Part shown: in pieces, positions 1 to 7,942 of the stretch
Numbering within the stretch: position 1 is the first letter of the stretch
Layout of the letters: the number at the start of each line of letters is the position of its first letter
Source: Verrucomicrobiaceae bacterium
GTDB taxonomy: Bacteria; Verrucomicrobiota; Verrucomicrobiia; Verrucomicrobiales; Verrucomicrobiaceae
Assembly: GCA_029865835.1 (NCBI GenBank)
Contig: JARXAL010000082.1
Span: forward strand, 1-38,237
Reading direction: 5' to 3'
Length of the DNA: 38,237 bases
The notes under the pieces: model-generated
Seen by the model: only the letters and a program-made list of their open reading frames with translations
Database searches by the model: none
Told to the model about the DNA's origin: nothing
Program-made: the position numbers and the translations under genes

Positions 1-225
1 CACCTCGTCAGCGCCGGCGACTCTCCAATCTACATGACCTACAATGCCGTTCCCGGCCTCGGCCAGGAGCAAAAAGACCCCACTCACACTTCCAATTTCG
101 GCGTGAAATTGCAGGAACACTGCAAAGCCAACGGCGTCCCCTGCGAACTCTGGTATCCCGGCTCCACCGAAACCAAAATCGCCATCGCCCACGAGTATCT
201 CATCACCACACTGAAGGCGAAGTGA
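1..225 (+). CDS. Alpha/beta hydrolase, C-terminal fragment (5' end outside window)
   Basis: The frame is open from base 1 and ends at TGA 223-225, so only the last 74 residues are visible. The fragment has a Gly-Asp-Ser-Pro turn, a stretch describing ligand handling (PCELWYPGST) and a terminal helix with His in the AHEYL context. This is the layout of the last strand, catalytic His loop and final helix of alpha/beta hydrolases of the esterase/lipase or dienelactone-hydrolase type often found beside planctomycete and verrucomicrobial sulfatases. The nucleophile and Asp would lie upstream of the window. The next gene starts 45 bases later on the same strand, so it is probably the first visible member of a hydrolase operon. 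The family assignment rests on a short fragment and on context, and an unrelated esterase is possible. Confidence 0.5.
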   Translation, partial: HLVSAGDSPIYMTYNAVPGLGQEQKDPTHTSNFGVKLQEHCKANGVPCELWYPGSTETKIAIAHEYLITTLKAK

Positions 226-270
226 GTTGTCAGATTCGCCAGCGCGCCGCGTTTGAGCATCAGCCATCCC

Positions 271-942
271 ATGAACTTTCGATTCCTCCTCGCCACCGCT
301 CTCTGCTTGTCTACCGTCGCCATCGCTGAAACCCCCAAGCCCAAACGCGCACCAAGCCCCGTCACCGCACCCATCCAGGATGTGGCAGACCTCCCACGGG
401 TACTTCTGATCGGCGATTCCATCTCCATGGGCTATACCCTGCCCACCAGAACCCTCTTGACCGGCAAAGCCAATCTGCACCGCATCCCCCAAAATGGCGG
501 CCCAACCAAAAATGGCCTCGCCCAGATCGACAAATGGCTCGGCACAGGAAAATGGGAAGTCATCCATTTCAATTGGGGCATCCACGACCTCAAATACATG
601 CCTGATGGCAAACGCCAAGTCGAAGCCGCCGACTATGAAAAGAACCTCCGCACCCTCGTCGCCCGGATGAAACAAACGGGCGCCAAGCTCATCTGGGCCA
701 GCACCACCCCCATCCCAGAGGGCGAACTGAGTCCCTCGCGCCGCTTCGGTAGCGTTCAGGAGTACAACGCCATTGCCGCTCGCGTCATGACCGAGAACGG
801 CATTGCCATCGACGATCTCAACGCGCACATCGCCCCGCAGTTCGATCGCCTGCACAATCCCAAAGACCTGCACTACGGCACCGAGGGTTATCAATTTCTC
901 GCCCAAAAAGTCGCCGAGGAAATCGCCAAAGCCCTGCCTTGA
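271..942 (+). CDS. Secreted SGNH/GDSL-family hydrolase
   Basis: A 223-residue protein with a hydrophobic N-terminal signal (MNFRFLLATALCLSTVAIA). Block I of the SGNH fold is clear: VLLIGDSIS with the nucleophile at Ser50. A block III-like NWGIHD motif follows, and the C-terminal catalytic Asp/His pair is in DLHYGTEGY (about Asp199, His201). Spacing is D-x-H rather than the classical D-x-x-H. Enzymes of this family de-esterify acetylated or otherwise acylated carbohydrates or small esters; the substrate is unknown. I chose the ATG at 271 over an upstream in-frame TTG at 253 because it places the signal peptide at the N-terminus. It lies between the hydrolase fragment and a sulfatase on the same strand, so a role in removing acyl decorations from a sulfated glycan is plausible. 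Confidence 0.85.
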   Translation: MNFRFLLATALCLSTVAIAETPKPKRAPSPVTAPIQDVADLPRVLLIGDSISMGYTLPTRTLLTGKANLHRIPQNGGPTKNGLAQIDKWLGTGKWEVIHFNWGIHDLKYMPDGKRQVEAADYEKNLRTLVARMKQTGAKLIWASTTPIPEGELSPSRRFGSVQEYNAIAARVMTENGIAIDDLNAHIAPQFDRLHNPKDLHYGTEGYQFLAQKVAEEIAKALP

Positions 943-983
943 AGAAGGCCCCTCCGCTTGCAAAAGCCCAACCGCCTCTGACC

Positions 984-2567
984 ATGATCAAACACCTCTT
1001 CATCCCCCTTCTCAGCCTCCTCAGTTTTCAGCTGGCCTCCGCAGCGGAATCAAAACCTAACATCGTCATCATCTACGCCGACGACCTCGGCTATGGCGAT
1101 GTGCAATGCTACAACCCCGAACGCGGCAAAATCCCCACGCCGCATATCGACAAGCTCGCCTCACAAGGCATGCGCTTCACAGACGGACACTCGTCCTCCG
1201 GTGTTTGCACCCCTTCCCGCTACACTCTTCTCACAGGACGCTACCACTGGCGCACCGAATTGCAGAGTGGCATCGTCGGGGTCTTCGGCTCCCCGTTGAT
1301 CGCGCCAGATCGCATGACCATCGGCACCCTGGCCAAACAACACGGCTACCACACCGCCATCGTCGGCAAATGGCATCTCGGCTGGGACTGGCCCATTCCG
1401 GACGATCAAAAGAGGTTCTTCCAGTTCGCAGGCAAGAAGGGCAAAAACGATGAAGCCCCTGTTCCCACAGGCGAGCACCTCGCCGCCTGGCGTCAGGTCT
1501 TCACTCAACCCATCGCTGGAGGACCCACCACGCGCGGGTTTGATAGCTACTTCGGCACCGATATTCCCAATTGGCCACCGTTCTGCTTCATTGAGAATGA
1601 TCACACCATCGGAGTGCCCAGCGTTTTCCTGCCTCCCGCAGATCTCAACAACAACCGCGCCAGCAAGCAGGGTCCGGCACTGGAGAATTGGCAACTCGAA
1701 GGCATCCTGCCCGCCCTCGGTGATCACGCGGTCGCCTTCATCGAACAGAAAGCCAAAACGCCCGAACCCTTCCTGCTCTTCCTGCCACTCACCACACCGC
1801 ACACACCATTGGCGATCAATGACGCCTGGAAAGGCAAGAGCGGCCTCAATCCCTTCGCCGATCTGGTGATGGAAACAGACGCCGTCATCGGTCGCGTGCT
1901 GGAGGCTCTCGACAAAAGCGGTGCAGCGGACAACACGCTCGTCGTACTCACCTCCGACAACGGCTGCGCTCCCTACATCGGCGTCCAGGATCTGGAGCAA
2001 ATGGGCCACTTCCCCAGCGGACCGCTACGAGGTTACAAGGCCGACGCCTGGGAGGGCGGCCATCGCGTGCCTTTCATCATTCGCTGGACCAGCCAAGTAA
2101 AACCCGGCAGCACCTGCAGCCAACTGGTGCATCAGGCAGATCTCATTCGCACCTTTGCCGAGATTCTCGGATCCAACTTGCCCGACACCGCCGGTGAAGA
2201 CAGCCACAGCCTGCTGCCTTTGCTCAAAGGTGAAGACAAACCCATCCGCGAAAACGCCATCAGCACCTCCATCAGCGGCACACCCGCCATTCGATTCGGA
2301 ACCTGGAAATACATTGCCGCTCCAGGTTCCGGTGGCTGGGGCAAAGGTGGCAATCAAATCCAGCCCATCCAGCTTTACGATCTGGCTGGTGACATCGGCG
2401 AAACCAAGAACCTCGCCTCCTCACAACCCGACCGCGTCGCCCAGATGCAAGCTCTACTCGAAAAACTCATCACCAACGGCCGCAGCACCCCCGGCGCACG
2501 GCAAAACAACGATGTCCAGGTGAAGCGCTACCCCGCCTCACCCAACAAGGCCAAAGCCGCCAAGTGA
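984..2567 (+). CDS. Secreted sulfatase (arylsulfatase A-like, formylglycine type)
   Basis: A 527-residue protein with a signal peptide (MIKHLFIPLLSLLSFQLASA) followed directly by the sulfatase start PNIVIIYADDLGYGD, whose Asp33/Asp34 are calcium ligands. The active-site motif CTPSR begins at Cys75, the residue that formylglycine-generating enzyme oxidises in type I sulfatases. Downstream are GKWHLGW, TSDNG and RGYKADAWEGGHRVP, all characteristic of the alkaline-phosphatase-superfamily fold. It hydrolyses sulfate esters in the periplasm or outside the cell, presumably on a polysaccharide. I prefer the ATG at 984 to the in-frame TTG at 939, which would put a charged leader before the signal peptide. 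The gene follows the SGNH hydrolase by 41 bases. No dedicated formylglycine-generating enzyme is seen in the window, so maturation would depend on one elsewhere. Confidence 0.93.
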   Translation: MIKHLFIPLLSLLSFQLASAAESKPNIVIIYADDLGYGDVQCYNPERGKIPTPHIDKLASQGMRFTDGHSSSGVCTPSRYTLLTGRYHWRTELQSGIVGVFGSPLIAPDRMTIGTLAKQHGYHTAIVGKWHLGWDWPIPDDQKRFFQFAGKKGKNDEAPVPTGEHLAAWRQVFTQPIAGGPTTRGFDSYFGTDIPNWPPFCFIENDHTIGVPSVFLPPADLNNNRASKQGPALENWQLEGILPALGDHAVAFIEQKAKTPEPFLLFLPLTTPHTPLAINDAWKGKSGLNPFADLVMETDAVIGRVLEALDKSGAADNTLVVLTSDNGCAPYIGVQDLEQMGHFPSGPLRGYKADAWEGGHRVPFIIRWTSQVKPGSTCSQLVHQADLIRTFAEILGSNLPDTAGEDSHSLLPLLKGEDKPIRENAISTSISGTPAIRFGTWKYIAAPGSGGWGKGGNQIQPIQLYDLAGDIGETKNLASSQPDRVAQMQALLEKLITNGRSTPGARQNNDVQVKRYPASPNKAKAAK

Positions 2568-2630
2568 TCTCCCCTCCACAGCAAACAACGCCATACCCCG
2601 GCTGAAGCTCTTCACGTCAAGGGCCATAAG

Positions 2631-2796
2631 CCTAGAAACGGAAATGGAAAGGGATGAAGATGGCGTCGTGCCCGGTTCCACAAGGCTTTCCGGTTCGCAG
2701 CGGTTGCATCGAAAAGGTGATGCCACCCGAGAAGCGGGAAGCCTTGTGGGGCCAATGACGGCGGCAGATTCGCCCTCGGCCATTTCCGTTTTTAGG
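2631..2796. repeat. 166-bp long imperfect palindrome (hairpin or MITE-like element)
   Basis: The outer 17 bases (2631-2647) match the reverse complement of 2780-2796 at 16 of 17 positions. Inner arms 2678-2691 and 2737-2749 pair through CCACAAGGCTT. The tip is a perfect 5-bp stem, GCATC 2706-2710 with GATGC 2719-2723, around an 8-base loop. Between these blocks the arms still align with scattered mismatches, so the whole element folds on itself. It fills most of the gap between two convergent genes. No transposase is present. It could be a non-autonomous mobile element, a REP-like hairpin or a strong bidirectional transcription barrier. Confidence 0.75.
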
Positions 2797-2828
2797 ATAA
2801 GGACGTCCGCCGCTATCCTTTCTTTTTG
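2794..2828 (+). terminator. Possible terminator after the sulfatase operon
   Basis: AGGATA (2794-2799) pairs with TATCCT (2814-2819), and a T-rich run follows at 2820-2827. The loop contains the small palindrome GGACGTCC. The stem is only 6 bp with a 14-base loop, so this is weak. The large hairpin just upstream may be the real stop. Confidence 0.25.
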
Positions 2829-2842
2829 CTCATCATCGCATG

Positions 2843-3418
2843 CTATTTGTCAGCGAAGAGCAGATTGGGCGTTTGCAGGTCTTTCCGCGCCGCTTGGATG
2901 AAGGCTTGTAGATTGGCGGCATACACCTCGGCCTTCTTCGGGTCCTTCGAGTCGCCCGAGCCTTGCACCATGATCAGGCCGATGATCTGGATCGGACGCA
3001 CCTTGCGAGCAGCTTCCACTTTGCGAATGAGTTCCCAGTAGAGCGAATCCGGCGTCGCGGGCGACCACACGGTATCGAGACTGGTGCCATGCGAGGAATG
3101 CTTGATGATGCCGATCTGACGCTTGAGCTTCTGGCTCATGCTCGCGGCAAAAGACACCTCGGAGCCAAACCCTCGCTTGTTCACCTTCTCCGGCGACACC
3201 TGCAGCCACTGCGTCCCATCAAAGACCAGCGCATTCGCCTGCTCACCTTTCAGTTCCTTCGGCAGATCTTCCAACTTCGAGCGCCCACCACTCATGTTGC
3301 TGCCCCCAGCGAAGATGAAGACGGGCAAGGGATCGTCTGCGGCCGAAACTGCGGTCGGTATGAAGGCAGCCCCCTGAGCGAGCAAGAGGACGGTGAGTGA
3401 CAGGAGGGTTTGTTTCAT
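2843..3418 (-). CDS. Sialate O-acetylesterase-like protein (SASA/CE6 type), apparently C-terminally shortened
   Basis: A 191-residue exported protein. The start MKQTLLSLTVLLLAQGAAF gives a good signal peptide, so I use the ATG at 3418 rather than the upstream frame opening at 3451. The N-terminal core resembles the SASA domain: VFIFAGGSNMSGG corresponds to the GQSN nucleophile block, GSEVSFAASMSQKL to the following helix, KHSSHGTSLDTVW to the substrate loop, and MVQGSGD to the W-Q-G-E-x-D block. Two points are odd. The usual Gln before the nucleophile Ser is Gly here. The protein stops where most relatives continue to a D-x-x-H segment carrying the catalytic His. It may be a degenerate esterase, a binding protein, or a product truncated near the adjacent hairpin element. 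It is the last gene of the sigma-factor cluster, 29 bases after the beta-helix gene. Confidence 0.65.
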   Translation of the reverse strand: MKQTLLSLTVLLLAQGAAFIPTAVSAADDPLPVFIFAGGSNMSGGRSKLEDLPKELKGEQANALVFDGTQWLQVSPEKVNKRGFGSEVSFAASMSQKLKRQIGIIKHSSHGTSLDTVWSPATPDSLYWELIRKVEAARKVRPIQIIGLIMVQGSGDSKDPKKAEVYAANLQAFIQAARKDLQTPNLLFADK

Positions 3419-3447
3419 GGAGCGGTTATGGGTGGATTTGGATAGGT

Positions 3448-5382
3448 TCACTTCCGTGCATCTTGGAGCCGTTGACCATCGAGCGTGATCTCTTTTGTCG
3501 CATTGAGACCGAGTACGCGGCTGCCACTCGTTGCGTCGGGTCGCGTGTGACCTTCGGGATCGGTGAGGGTGTTGCCTTTTAGGGTCACGCGGGTGCTGTG
3601 GCGGAGGAGGATGGCTTGGCGGTCGGCTTCGTCGTTGGGACGGGCGAGGAGGGTGGCGCGGACGGGGGAGTTGATGACGTTGTTTTCGATGCGGGAGTCC
3701 TGGATGCCGATGAGGTTCATCGCTGGGCCGCCGCTCCGAGTGAAGGTGTTGCCGGTGATGATGAGGCGCTCGATCGGCGGGGTGCCGAAGCCGCCTTGCG
3801 CATTGTGAGCGTGCGCTTCGATGGCGGGTTGGTGGGGGCGTGAGCTGACATCAATAAATGTGTTGTCGGTGAGGGTGATGTCGCTGGGGATGCCGCCGAC
3901 GAGGCCCATGCCGGTGTTCAGGCTGATGTTGCTGCCCATGCGGGTGAAGGTGCAGCCGCGCACGAGACCGGGACCGGACATGATGAGCAGGCGCTGGAAA
4001 TTGTCCTCCCAACGACAGTTCTGCACCACCCAGCCCGCGCATTCGTGGTCGAGCCACTCGGCCTGCCCTTCGGCAAAGGGCGTGGCGTCTTGATCGAGGG
4101 TGAGTTGGTAATCGTGGTGTGAGATGAGCTTCGCCTCGCCGAGCAGGGCACCGTTTTTGCGATGGATAAAGCGCAGGCGATCACCAGCACGGGCGTTGCG
4201 GAGCGTGGGAAGCAGTGAGCCGTTCGTCTCCAGCGTGACCTGTTTGCCGGACACGGATTTCACCTTGCCCCAGATGCCGTGGAAGTTCTGCAAATCATCG
4301 GCGGTGTGGCGGATGGTGACGTTGTCCATCACGCAGCCGTAGCGCGTGGAGCGGCACAGGAAGCCGTCCGCGCCTTTCCACTGGCTGGTGCCGGGTCGCG
4401 GGCCGAAGTAGCAGTCTTTCCACAGATGTGCAGCATCGCCGCCGCTCTCGCTGGGGCCGCCTTTGGCCACATACACGCGGACGCTGTGCAGGGTAATGTT
4501 CGCTGAATCATCGAGCACGATGGCCCCCGCACCGGTGTAGAGGCAGGAAAGGCCATCGCCCAAACGCACCACGCCGAGCTCGCCATACGCACGCTCCCAG
4601 TTCGCATCGTGAAGGCGCTCCATGAGTTGCGGTTCGAGCATGTTCACCCAGTAACGCCCGCCCTCGGAGAGCGTGATGTCCTTGTAGCGGAGCTTTCGCA
4701 CACCGGCCTGCATGTCGTAGAGCGGCACGCAAAAGCGTCCGTCGCTTTTGAAGGGAAACAAGCGCTGCTCATCGTGTCCCTTGTAGCTCGTGGGCACCAC
4801 GACGCCGGGCGAGGGCTGGATCTCAAAACGATTGCCCTCGCGGTCGATGCGCGTGATGCGGCCCTCGATGCAGCCGCGTGTGCCACGGTCGATGATGGCA
4901 CCGCGCAGCACGATGTTGCGGCAGTTACGAAAACCCACGCAGCGATGCCCCGGCGGCATCTGCTTGTCATCGAGGTCGAACCAAAACGTCGCGCCCGTGG
5001 CATCGATCACGAAGGGATGCTCGGCATCGCGCTGCAGGTTCTCAAAGCCGAGCGGGTAAATCACCTTCGCCCCCTGCCAGCGCTCCTGCCCGAAGCGAAA
5101 ATCCCCCGGCGGGATGCGCACGCTCTCCGCACCACTTTCAAACGCCTTCATCACCCTCGGCATCACACCCTTGCCCAGCTCCCGCTGCGCCTCCTTCTCC
5201 GCCTCCGTGAACTGCGGCCCGGCGGGCAGGTCAAAACCGAAACGATATTCCTCCGGCGGTGGTGACTTGGAGTCCAAGATCGCGCGTTGGTGCGGCGAGA
5301 GATGATCGCGAGCATCGGCGGCGTGTAGCAAGACGAGCGTCACTAACAGCAGAGAGATCAATAACAGGGCGGTTTTCAGCAT
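3448..5382 (-). CDS. Secreted right-handed beta-helix protein, possible glycoside hydrolase (GH110-like)
   Basis: A 644-residue protein with a strong signal peptide (MLKTALLLISLLLVTLVLLHA). After an N-terminal region of about 100 residues it shows repeated short beta-strand motifs with N/D-x-T/V turns: NCRNIVLRGAIIDRG, SANITLHSVRVYVAKGG, VMDNVTIRHTADDLQNFHG, DITLTDNTFIDVS, RLIITGNTFTRSGG, RIENNVINSP and RVTLKGNTLTDPEG. These are rungs of a parallel beta-helix as in pectin lyases and several glycoside hydrolases. The segment around ADDLQNFHGIWGKV resembles the acidic active-site stretch of GH110-type alpha-galactosidases, but this is a resemblance only. It lies between the DUF4838 gene and the acetylesterase-like gene on the same strand. 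It probably acts on an extracellular or periplasmic polysaccharide; the linkage cleaved is unknown. Confidence 0.75.
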   Translation of the reverse strand: MLKTALLLISLLLVTLVLLHAADARDHLSPHQRAILDSKSPPPEEYRFGFDLPAGPQFTEAEKEAQRELGKGVMPRVMKAFESGAESVRIPPGDFRFGQERWQGAKVIYPLGFENLQRDAEHPFVIDATGATFWFDLDDKQMPPGHRCVGFRNCRNIVLRGAIIDRGTRGCIEGRITRIDREGNRFEIQPSPGVVVPTSYKGHDEQRLFPFKSDGRFCVPLYDMQAGVRKLRYKDITLSEGGRYWVNMLEPQLMERLHDANWERAYGELGVVRLGDGLSCLYTGAGAIVLDDSANITLHSVRVYVAKGGPSESGGDAAHLWKDCYFGPRPGTSQWKGADGFLCRSTRYGCVMDNVTIRHTADDLQNFHGIWGKVKSVSGKQVTLETNGSLLPTLRNARAGDRLRFIHRKNGALLGEAKLISHHDYQLTLDQDATPFAEGQAEWLDHECAGWVVQNCRWEDNFQRLLIMSGPGLVRGCTFTRMGSNISLNTGMGLVGGIPSDITLTDNTFIDVSSRPHQPAIEAHAHNAQGGFGTPPIERLIITGNTFTRSGGPAMNLIGIQDSRIENNVINSPVRATLLARPNDEADRQAILLRHSTRVTLKGNTLTDPEGHTRPDATSGSRVLGLNATKEITLDGQRLQDARK

Positions 5383-5476
5383 GGGAAAAGAGGGGCGAGG
5401 AGAGGTGCTACTTCAAGAAGACGGAAGACTTGTTTTAGTCTTTTCCGCCTCTGATTCCCTGCGCCGTCCCAGCCGC

Positions 5477-7933
5477 TCACCGTCCCCACAGCTTCGCGAA
5501 CTTCTCGGGGACGTGGAAGTCGTCCTTACCGGTAGGCGAGAAGGCGGTGCGCTCGGTTTTGCTATCGCGGAGGCGGGTGCGGCCGAGGTTGAAGTGCCAG
5601 GGGAAGAGGTCTTTCGGCTGGGCACCGTCGATGCCTTTGGTTGGATCGAGCGTGAAGGCCTCCGCGCCGACGATGGGGAGGCGCATCTCGATACTCCAAC
5701 GGTCCGCGCCGCGATGCACGGCGAGCTGGGCACCGCTGGTCCAGGCCACGCCTTTGCCGCCGGGAGCGTGGTCGAGGTCATAGACGGCTCCGGCGGGGTT
5801 GATGGAGATCTCGTAGTAGCTGCGCGAGGGTGTCTCGATGAGCAGGGTGATGTGATCGCCTTCCAGCAGCTTGGGGTCGTCGTTTTTCGTCGTGCTGCTT
5901 TGCAGGCCTTTCATGTCCGGCTCCAGGCAAACGATGCCGATATGCAACGTGCTGCCCTCGCGTTGAATCTGGAAGCTGCTATTGCACTTCGGCTGCGGAT
6001 CCTGCGGGCGCAGCTTGATGAGCGGCGCGATGCGCACGGTGCTCCAATACGCTTTGTCCACGTTGCCGTCGAGCGGCTTGCTGCCGAGCGGTTTGGCACC
6101 GGTGTTCACGGTTTCGAGCACGCGGTAGTCGAGATTGGTCTCGCGCTTGCGGCTGAGCTGCACGCGCAGGGCTTCCAGTGGCTTCATGGTGTCGGCGATC
6201 TGCTGAATGCGCCGGCCTGGAAGGCTGACGGGATCGGCGGCGGCTCTGGCTTTGGCGAGCAAATCGAACGACTCGCCGATTTTGGCTGCATCGGTGCTCA
6301 TGTGCATCCAGTTCGCCTCGGCATGGGTGATGAAGGCCTTCATCGCCTCTGCGGCGGGACCGTAGTAGCTGGTGCAATAGTCCGTGAGCATCGCATTCAC
6401 GTCCTGATTCGCATCCCAGTAGAGCCGCGCGGTGACGTAGAGATTGAAGTGCTCGATGGCGAGGTCGTGGTAGCCGAAGGACTGCTCCTGGCCCGCGGGA
6501 TGCGCGTAGATTTCCACCTGCTCGCCGAGGCTGATGCCTTTGAGTTCACGCAGATCGCGGCTGACCTGCTTCGTGTAGTAAACCGGGCGTCCAGCCTGCT
6601 CGGGGCGTGCATTCGTGCTGAAGTCCCAGCTGATGTAGTTACCCGGCGACAGTTTTTTGAGCCAATCGGCCCGCCATTGCCGCCGCTCGTTCCATTTCGA
6701 TTCTTCCCAAAACTCCTGCCGGTGCCGCACGTCGATGAGGACGAGGTTGGGGCTCATCTTTTCGATCTTCAGCGGCGGTTGCGTGTAGGCGCTGTAGGCC
6801 AGGGCGCTCACGAGCCGGTCGGGATGGCTGCGCTGCACCTCCAGCGCCACGCGGTTCAAATAGCCGAACACATGATCCGACATGGTGCCGCTCCATCCGC
6901 GCTGCGGCGTGAGCTGCGCCTTCCATGAGGGCTCGTCGCCTTCGAGGCCGCCGTAGCCGTCCACAAGGTCGATGTTGTGCATGGGCTCATGGAAATGGTC
7001 GAACATGGCGCGGATATGCTTCACCTGTTTCTCGAAAAGCATCGGCGAGAGCAGATTCGGCACGCCGTCGCTTTTGTGCGTGGTGTCGCGCTTGCCGTTG
7101 ATGGTGAGATACATTTCTGGATGCGCCTTCTTCATCTCCTCGCGCTTGATGACGAACTTCATGCCATGGCAGAGCTGCGGAAAGCCTGCGATTTCGGTGC
7201 CATAGTTCAAACCGAGGCGCAGATTCCACAGCGCACGCTCCCCGATTCCTGTGTGCTGCGTGTAGTAAACGAAGCGCCGCAGCCCAAAGTCCGGCGTCAA
7301 CGTGCGATCCACCTGCGGCAGCGCGATGGTCGCCATCTTTGGCAGCACCTCGCCGATCTCACCCGGTGCGAACCATCGGCAGCCGAGCCCGCGCAGAAAC
7401 TCGTTCACCGCATTGAAGGTGCCTGCGTCATCCTGCTCCCACACATCGAGGTCAGCATGGTAGAGCTGATAAAGCTCGCTCGCCGTGTTCCAAAATGTGT
7501 CGCCAGTGATCTTGTCCCACTCAGCATTCACGCGAGCGGCTTCGTTCTTGTCGCGCTTCCGTCCCCAGGGCTCGATTGGCACAAAGTCCTTGTCCGCGCC
7601 CAGCAGCGCCAGCCAGTCTTTGCCAGAAGCCATGCGAAAGGCGCCGTGCTTGAGGTTTTGGGTGGAAAGGCCCCGTTCCTCCGTGAAGCGGCTCATGCCA
7701 ACGAAAATGGCCATTTTGCCTGCCGTGCGCTCACTAGAGATGGGTAGCGTCGCGCCCGTCATTTTCAAAAGCGTGCTTTGCAGCTCTTTGGCGGCCAGTT
7801 TGGTCATCCGCGCCGATTTTTCCGCGATGACGATCTCTGCGACTGGCTCGCCGTTTTCGACGAGAAACGTGTCAGCCGCCTGAAGCGGATTCAGAGCAGC
7901 GATGAACAGAATGGAGTGGATGAAGTGGCGCAT
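5477..7933 (-). CDS. DUF4838 domain protein with alpha-glucuronidase-like N-terminus and CBM9-like C-terminus
   Basis: An 818-residue protein with a signal peptide (MRHFIHSILFIAALNPLQAA). Residues about 20-120 resemble the N-terminal accessory domain of alpha-glucuronidases (EIVIAEKSARMTKLAAKELQ, then MTGATLPI and IFVGMSRF). The middle, about 150-520, has the DUF4838 pattern with FAPGEIGEVLP, CHGMKFV, HPEMYLTINGKR and the acidic DGYGGLEGDEPSW segment, where the catalytic carboxylates of a TIM-barrel hydrolase could lie. The last 180 residues look like a family-9-like carbohydrate-binding jelly roll (FQIQREGSTLHIGIVCLEPD, then YYEISINPAGAVYDL). It is probably a glycan-active enzyme in the periplasm or outside the cell. 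It starts 9 bases after the stop of the putative anti-sigma gene, so the two are almost certainly co-transcribed. Confidence 0.85.
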   Translation of the reverse strand: MRHFIHSILFIAALNPLQAADTFLVENGEPVAEIVIAEKSARMTKLAAKELQSTLLKMTGATLPISSERTAGKMAIFVGMSRFTEERGLSTQNLKHGAFRMASGKDWLALLGADKDFVPIEPWGRKRDKNEAARVNAEWDKITGDTFWNTASELYQLYHADLDVWEQDDAGTFNAVNEFLRGLGCRWFAPGEIGEVLPKMATIALPQVDRTLTPDFGLRRFVYYTQHTGIGERALWNLRLGLNYGTEIAGFPQLCHGMKFVIKREEMKKAHPEMYLTINGKRDTTHKSDGVPNLLSPMLFEKQVKHIRAMFDHFHEPMHNIDLVDGYGGLEGDEPSWKAQLTPQRGWSGTMSDHVFGYLNRVALEVQRSHPDRLVSALAYSAYTQPPLKIEKMSPNLVLIDVRHRQEFWEESKWNERRQWRADWLKKLSPGNYISWDFSTNARPEQAGRPVYYTKQVSRDLRELKGISLGEQVEIYAHPAGQEQSFGYHDLAIEHFNLYVTARLYWDANQDVNAMLTDYCTSYYGPAAEAMKAFITHAEANWMHMSTDAAKIGESFDLLAKARAAADPVSLPGRRIQQIADTMKPLEALRVQLSRKRETNLDYRVLETVNTGAKPLGSKPLDGNVDKAYWSTVRIAPLIKLRPQDPQPKCNSSFQIQREGSTLHIGIVCLEPDMKGLQSSTTKNDDPKLLEGDHITLLIETPSRSYYEISINPAGAVYDLDHAPGGKGVAWTSGAQLAVHRGADRWSIEMRLPIVGAEAFTLDPTKGIDGAQPKDLFPWHFNLGRTRLRDSKTERTAFSPTGKDDFHVPEKFAKLWGR

Positions 7934-7942
7934 GAGATCAGA

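Noticed and set aside
1161-2009. Minus-strand open frame of 282 codons opposite the sulfatase
   Set aside because: Shadow of the sulfatase gene; no motif and no separate ribosome site.
2538-2783. Short minus-strand open frame across the hairpin element
   Set aside because: Its sequence is dictated by the palindrome and has no family resemblance.
5381-6928. Long plus-strand open frame of 515 codons opposite the DUF4838 gene
   Set aside because: It is antisense to a well-supported gene, has no recognisable domain, and reads as Arg/Ala/Val-rich low-complexity protein typical of GC-rich shadow frames.
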